Below are positions 61,216 through 64,000 of a stretch of DNA of 64,000 nt, in pieces. The DNA is from Eriocheir sinensis (lineage: Eukaryota > Arthropoda > Malacostraca > Decapoda > Varunidae). Below the pieces are notes generated by a model, which worked only from the letters and a program-made list of their open reading frames with translations, was not told the origin of the DNA and ran no database searches. Where the stretch lies: the NCBI RefSeq assembly GCF_024679095.1, contig NC_066513.1, positions 12,198,710 through 12,262,709 of the forward strand, written 5' to 3'. The position numbers were made by a program, and so were the translations under genes. The stretch's first letter is position 1; every line of letters begins with the position of its first letter.

Positions 61216-61487
61216 TACTCACCAGACTTTCATCAAAAGTAGAAGCAGGAGTGATAGTGAAGAGGAGATACCTAGTGATATAAGTGTACAGGAAGAAGCC
61301 AGCTACTAGCTGAGAGGAGAGAGGGAGGGGATGAGGGTGTATCACATTGCCACCACCAATAAGGTAAGTTTTTACAGAAGATATTTTCTGATATATTGCC
61401 ATTGTTTGATGATGGTGACTGGGAACCTGAATAAATAGATGAAGGTAGAGGAGAAAGGAGGCAGTCTAGCTGATAAAATAAATAAAT

Positions 61488-61696
<209 letters not shown>

Positions 61697-61699
61697 ATT

Positions 61700-62012
61700 T
61701 ATACATCCCTGCCTATAGCGCCGGTAGGCTTTCTTCAGGGGCCAGATGGTCGGCTCAAGCCCGTCATGGCGCAGGCAATTTTTATAGTGGCGCCAGTCAT
61801 GTTGCCCCCCCGGAACTCGTTCTTGATTCACTGGACGGTTTTTTCTAGAGTCCGGGTTGATGGGTGGTCTTCTGGACAGCATGTGGGTAGTCTTAGGCCA
61901 CTCGGTGGTGACTGAAAAATCCCAGGTGATGGCGTGGGGATTTGAACCGACGTTGTCCATGGCGTGGCTAATGTGAGCCCAGCACACTAACCACTCAGCC
62001 ACTGCCTACCCT
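61700..62012 (-). mobile_element. tRNA-derived SINE, family A
   Basis: Head GGCAGTGGCTGAGTGGTTAG, GTTCAAATCC-type B box, body ACCCGGACTCTAGAAAAAAC, tail merging into AT repeats. Slightly shorter in the middle (GGCTCATGCT missing near 61800). Confidence 0.85.
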
Positions 62013-62022
62013 ACTCACCTAT

Positions 62023-62028
<6 letters not shown>

Positions 62029-62093
<65 letters not shown>
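62029..62093. repeat. AT microsatellite
   Basis: About 65 bp of AT at the head side of the SINE, so the SINE is flanked by AT on both sides. Confidence 0.95.
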
Positions 62094-62099
<6 letters not shown>

Positions 62100-62594
62100 G
62101 TATACATATATATGAGAATAGACAGAACTGCGTGAATATTGGGTGATTGACAATGGGTCAAGACTGAAAGTTCCATCAGTATTGTATGGCAACTCCTCCA
62201 AACTAAGCATAACCAGAAGGTCATATACCATTTTGAGAAGTTATAGGGGTGGTACATGTGAGCAGTACTAAATGTGAGGGCCATAGTATAAATGAGGTAA
62301 TTACATCAATGGCTTGCCATGAGAAAGCCCATCTAGGCGGTGAAAAATAGGGAATTGTAGGAATAGAACAGAAAATGATCAAGGCAGTGCATGGCACAAT
62401 CAATCAAGCAAGGTGCCACAGGCTGCTGATGGCTTATGGAGTATAATTGTTTCGATAGCAATTCATGATAACCATCTCGAAAAGCAGTAATAAAACTTAG
62501 TGGAAACCAAGGACCATAGCACTGGGTGGTCATTTCTTTTCGATGTAGGTTTTCTTATTCCATGATGATGGCACTAACTATGTATAGGAAAAGG

Positions 62595-62597
<3 letters not shown>

Positions 62598-62672
<75 letters not shown>
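62598..62672. repeat. CT microsatellite ahead of SINE head 1
   Basis: About 75 bp of CT, followed by CACACACACATTTATCC. Confidence 0.95.
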
Positions 62673-62679
<7 letters not shown>

Positions 62680-62682
<3 letters not shown>

Positions 62683-62813
62683 TTTATCCATCTGAGTAAT
62701 TTGATAGTCCATGTCTATACACATACACACACACACACAGACCACTCCTTGGCTCAACTGGTAGAGCGCTGCGCTGCCAGGCTTCACGGTCTGACAGGGC
62801 GGCGGTTCGATCC

Positions 62814-62819
<6 letters not shown>
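62680..62819 (+). mobile_element. tRNA-derived SINE family C, head only
   Basis: Same 139 bp as 62871-63009 with one difference (GGGCGG vs GGACGG). A box TGGCTCAACTGGTAGAGCGC, B box GGTTCGATCCC. It is followed at once by CT repeats in place of the SINE body. Confidence 0.8.

Positions 62820-62870
<51 letters not shown>
62814..62870. repeat. CT microsatellite between SINE heads
   Basis: About 57 bp of CT joining the first head to the second copy. Confidence 0.95.
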
Positions 62871-62873
<3 letters not shown>

Positions 62874-63193
62874 TTTATCCATCTGAGTAATTTGATAGTC
62901 CATGTCTATACACATACACACACACACACAGACCACTCCTTGGCTCAACTGGTAGAGCGCTGCGCTGCCAGGCTTCACGGTCTGACAGGACGGCGGTTCG
63001 ATCCCGCTCAGGCCGGATTCTTTCTGCTGACTGGGATTGGTTACTGTCCCCCCTTGAGCGAGGGGGATGGGGTGTGTGACTGTGTGAGGTCCTGCCAGTA
63101 CCCAGAGATCGACGCTAAAGAGCACTTGCTCATGTCAGGAGGGTACCTGCTGGCGATTACGAGTCCAACACGTGATCAGGCCGTGGTAAATTA

Positions 63194-63234
<41 letters not shown>

Positions 63235-63235
63235 T
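62871..63235 (+). mobile_element. tRNA-derived SINE family C, full copy
   Basis: Flank plus tRNA-like head (62935-63009) and body (AGGCCGGATTCTTTCTGCTG ... GATCAGGCCGTGGTAAATTA) ending in about 35 bp of CA. There is no paired acceptor stem or CCA-ready end, so I do not call a functional tRNA gene. Confidence 0.78.
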
Positions 63236-64000
63236 AATCTGGTAGCAAACCTAGAAGGTATAATTAATTCCTCTTTAGTTGCACTTGTTGCACTCTATAT
63301 AGTGCTTGTGGCAAGTACTGCTGGTAAATCTTATGCTGTGGGAGTTGTAATCTTAGGCAGAGTTCTTACTACTGTGGCATATACAATTTGTTTAGCATAG
63401 TATGATTTTTATCGTGACCAGCTTAAGGTTTGCTTTTAAAAACTTCATTGTAGTTTTCTATGTTTAAGTTCAATACAGTGATTCTTTAAATAAAGAAAGG
63501 CGATATAAGATGACACTATTAGCTAGACTCCACCTTAAATTTGCTGCCCTTGTCCTGCCTATATACGCTCTTCGCACCAGACAACGGGGACGTGGCTGGT
63601 GGGTCGAGTAGCATCACGGGGCACCACTACTGTCGAGAGATTACGTGACACTTTCCAAAAATCCCAATCGAAGTTAAGCGTCCATATCTAAGGACATCGT
63701 ATCATTCCCCGATCAATTTAACTGCTTCCCCACCAGGTACAGGCACACGCTTGCTTCCAAGTGAGGGGAGGATATGAGACTATTATTGCATCTTTTCTGT
63801 CCAGATTCTCTGCGACTGGGAATCTGGGCAGAGAAGATGACTGGCATGGTGTGGTAGGTGGCTTATATACAGGAGGATCGCTTGGTCAGCAGGCGCCCCC
63901 CGTCTCCGCCCTTCCTCCTGACGCTATGCCCCGCCCACCGGGACTTGCCCTTTCCACCTCCACTCCTCTCTGGGTTACATTGCTTTGGCACGATACATAA
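63236..64000. other. No recognised gene
   Basis: No family motif in the open frames; the frame 63761-64000 runs off the window without a recognisable domain. Confidence 0.45.

Noticed and set aside
62746..62818. Functional tRNA genes at 62746-62818 and 62935-63009
   Set aside because: A and B boxes are present but no paired acceptor stem; both sit in a repeated SINE context.
63630..63690. 5S rRNA-like phrase (ATCGAAGTTAAGC)
   Set aside because: Only about 13 bases resemble 5S; the rest does not.

Overview
The window is nuclear DNA from an animal, most likely an arthropod and probably a decapod crustacean. It has intron-containing genes with GT/AG splice sites, very long CT and AT microsatellites, several tRNA-derived SINE families, DIRS, gypsy-type and non-LTR retrotransposons, a dense set of DNA transposons and MITEs, and short interstitial TTAGG-type tracts. 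Species cannot be read from the sequence alone.

One gene looks like a real host gene. I assembled nine exons by eye on the + strand: 30582-30608, 32526-32636, 33007-33119, 33354-33460, 35134-35428, 44963-48966, 54884-55047, 56182-56328 and 56716-56880. All joins keep phase and give 5133 nt, or 1710 residues. It is a lysine/serine-rich, probably nuclear protein with a very long disordered exon 6 and a helical C-terminus. I do not recognise the family.

The rest is mostly transposable elements, many nested. 1-1263: 3' part of a frameshifted MULE-type transposase gene with one intron. 1385-3060: candidate DNA element with a minus-strand ORF and five copies of GTTACGGTCGTTTC. 5583-6821: non-LTR reverse transcriptase (RT) fragment broken by a SINE. 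7600-9640 and 11755-12350: two more decayed non-LTR elements. 12748-13327: MITE with ~190-bp terminal inverted repeats (TIRs) and an 8-bp target-site duplication (TSD). 14698-15986: deleted PIF/Harbinger with 46-bp TIRs. 19549-27728: DIRS-type retrotransposon (gag, RT/RNase H, tyrosine recombinase), split in its RT by a 4146-bp TTAA-flanked element (20917-25062) filled with minisatellites. 28339-30049: a direct copy of 39691-41408, ending about 530 bp upstream of the host start codon.

The 9.5-kb intron 5 of the host gene (35429-44962) holds a Tigger-like MITE, two SINEs, a pol-less gypsy element (37132-40189) with tandem TTAA MITEs in its gag, a hAT element (40435-42023) with an 8-bp TSD, and a multi-level TA-flanked nest (42330-44908) that ends 54 bp before exon 6. 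Introns 6 and 7 hold a second copy of the nested TA element (51195-52952), a long palindrome, a perfect small MITE (54301-54491) and a 600-bp CT microsatellite. After the gene come a SINE, a non-LTR tail split by a TTAA element with internal tandem repeats (59612-60278), AT/CT microsatellites and a duplicated SINE head. Apart from the host gene, no reading frame here looks intact and functional.
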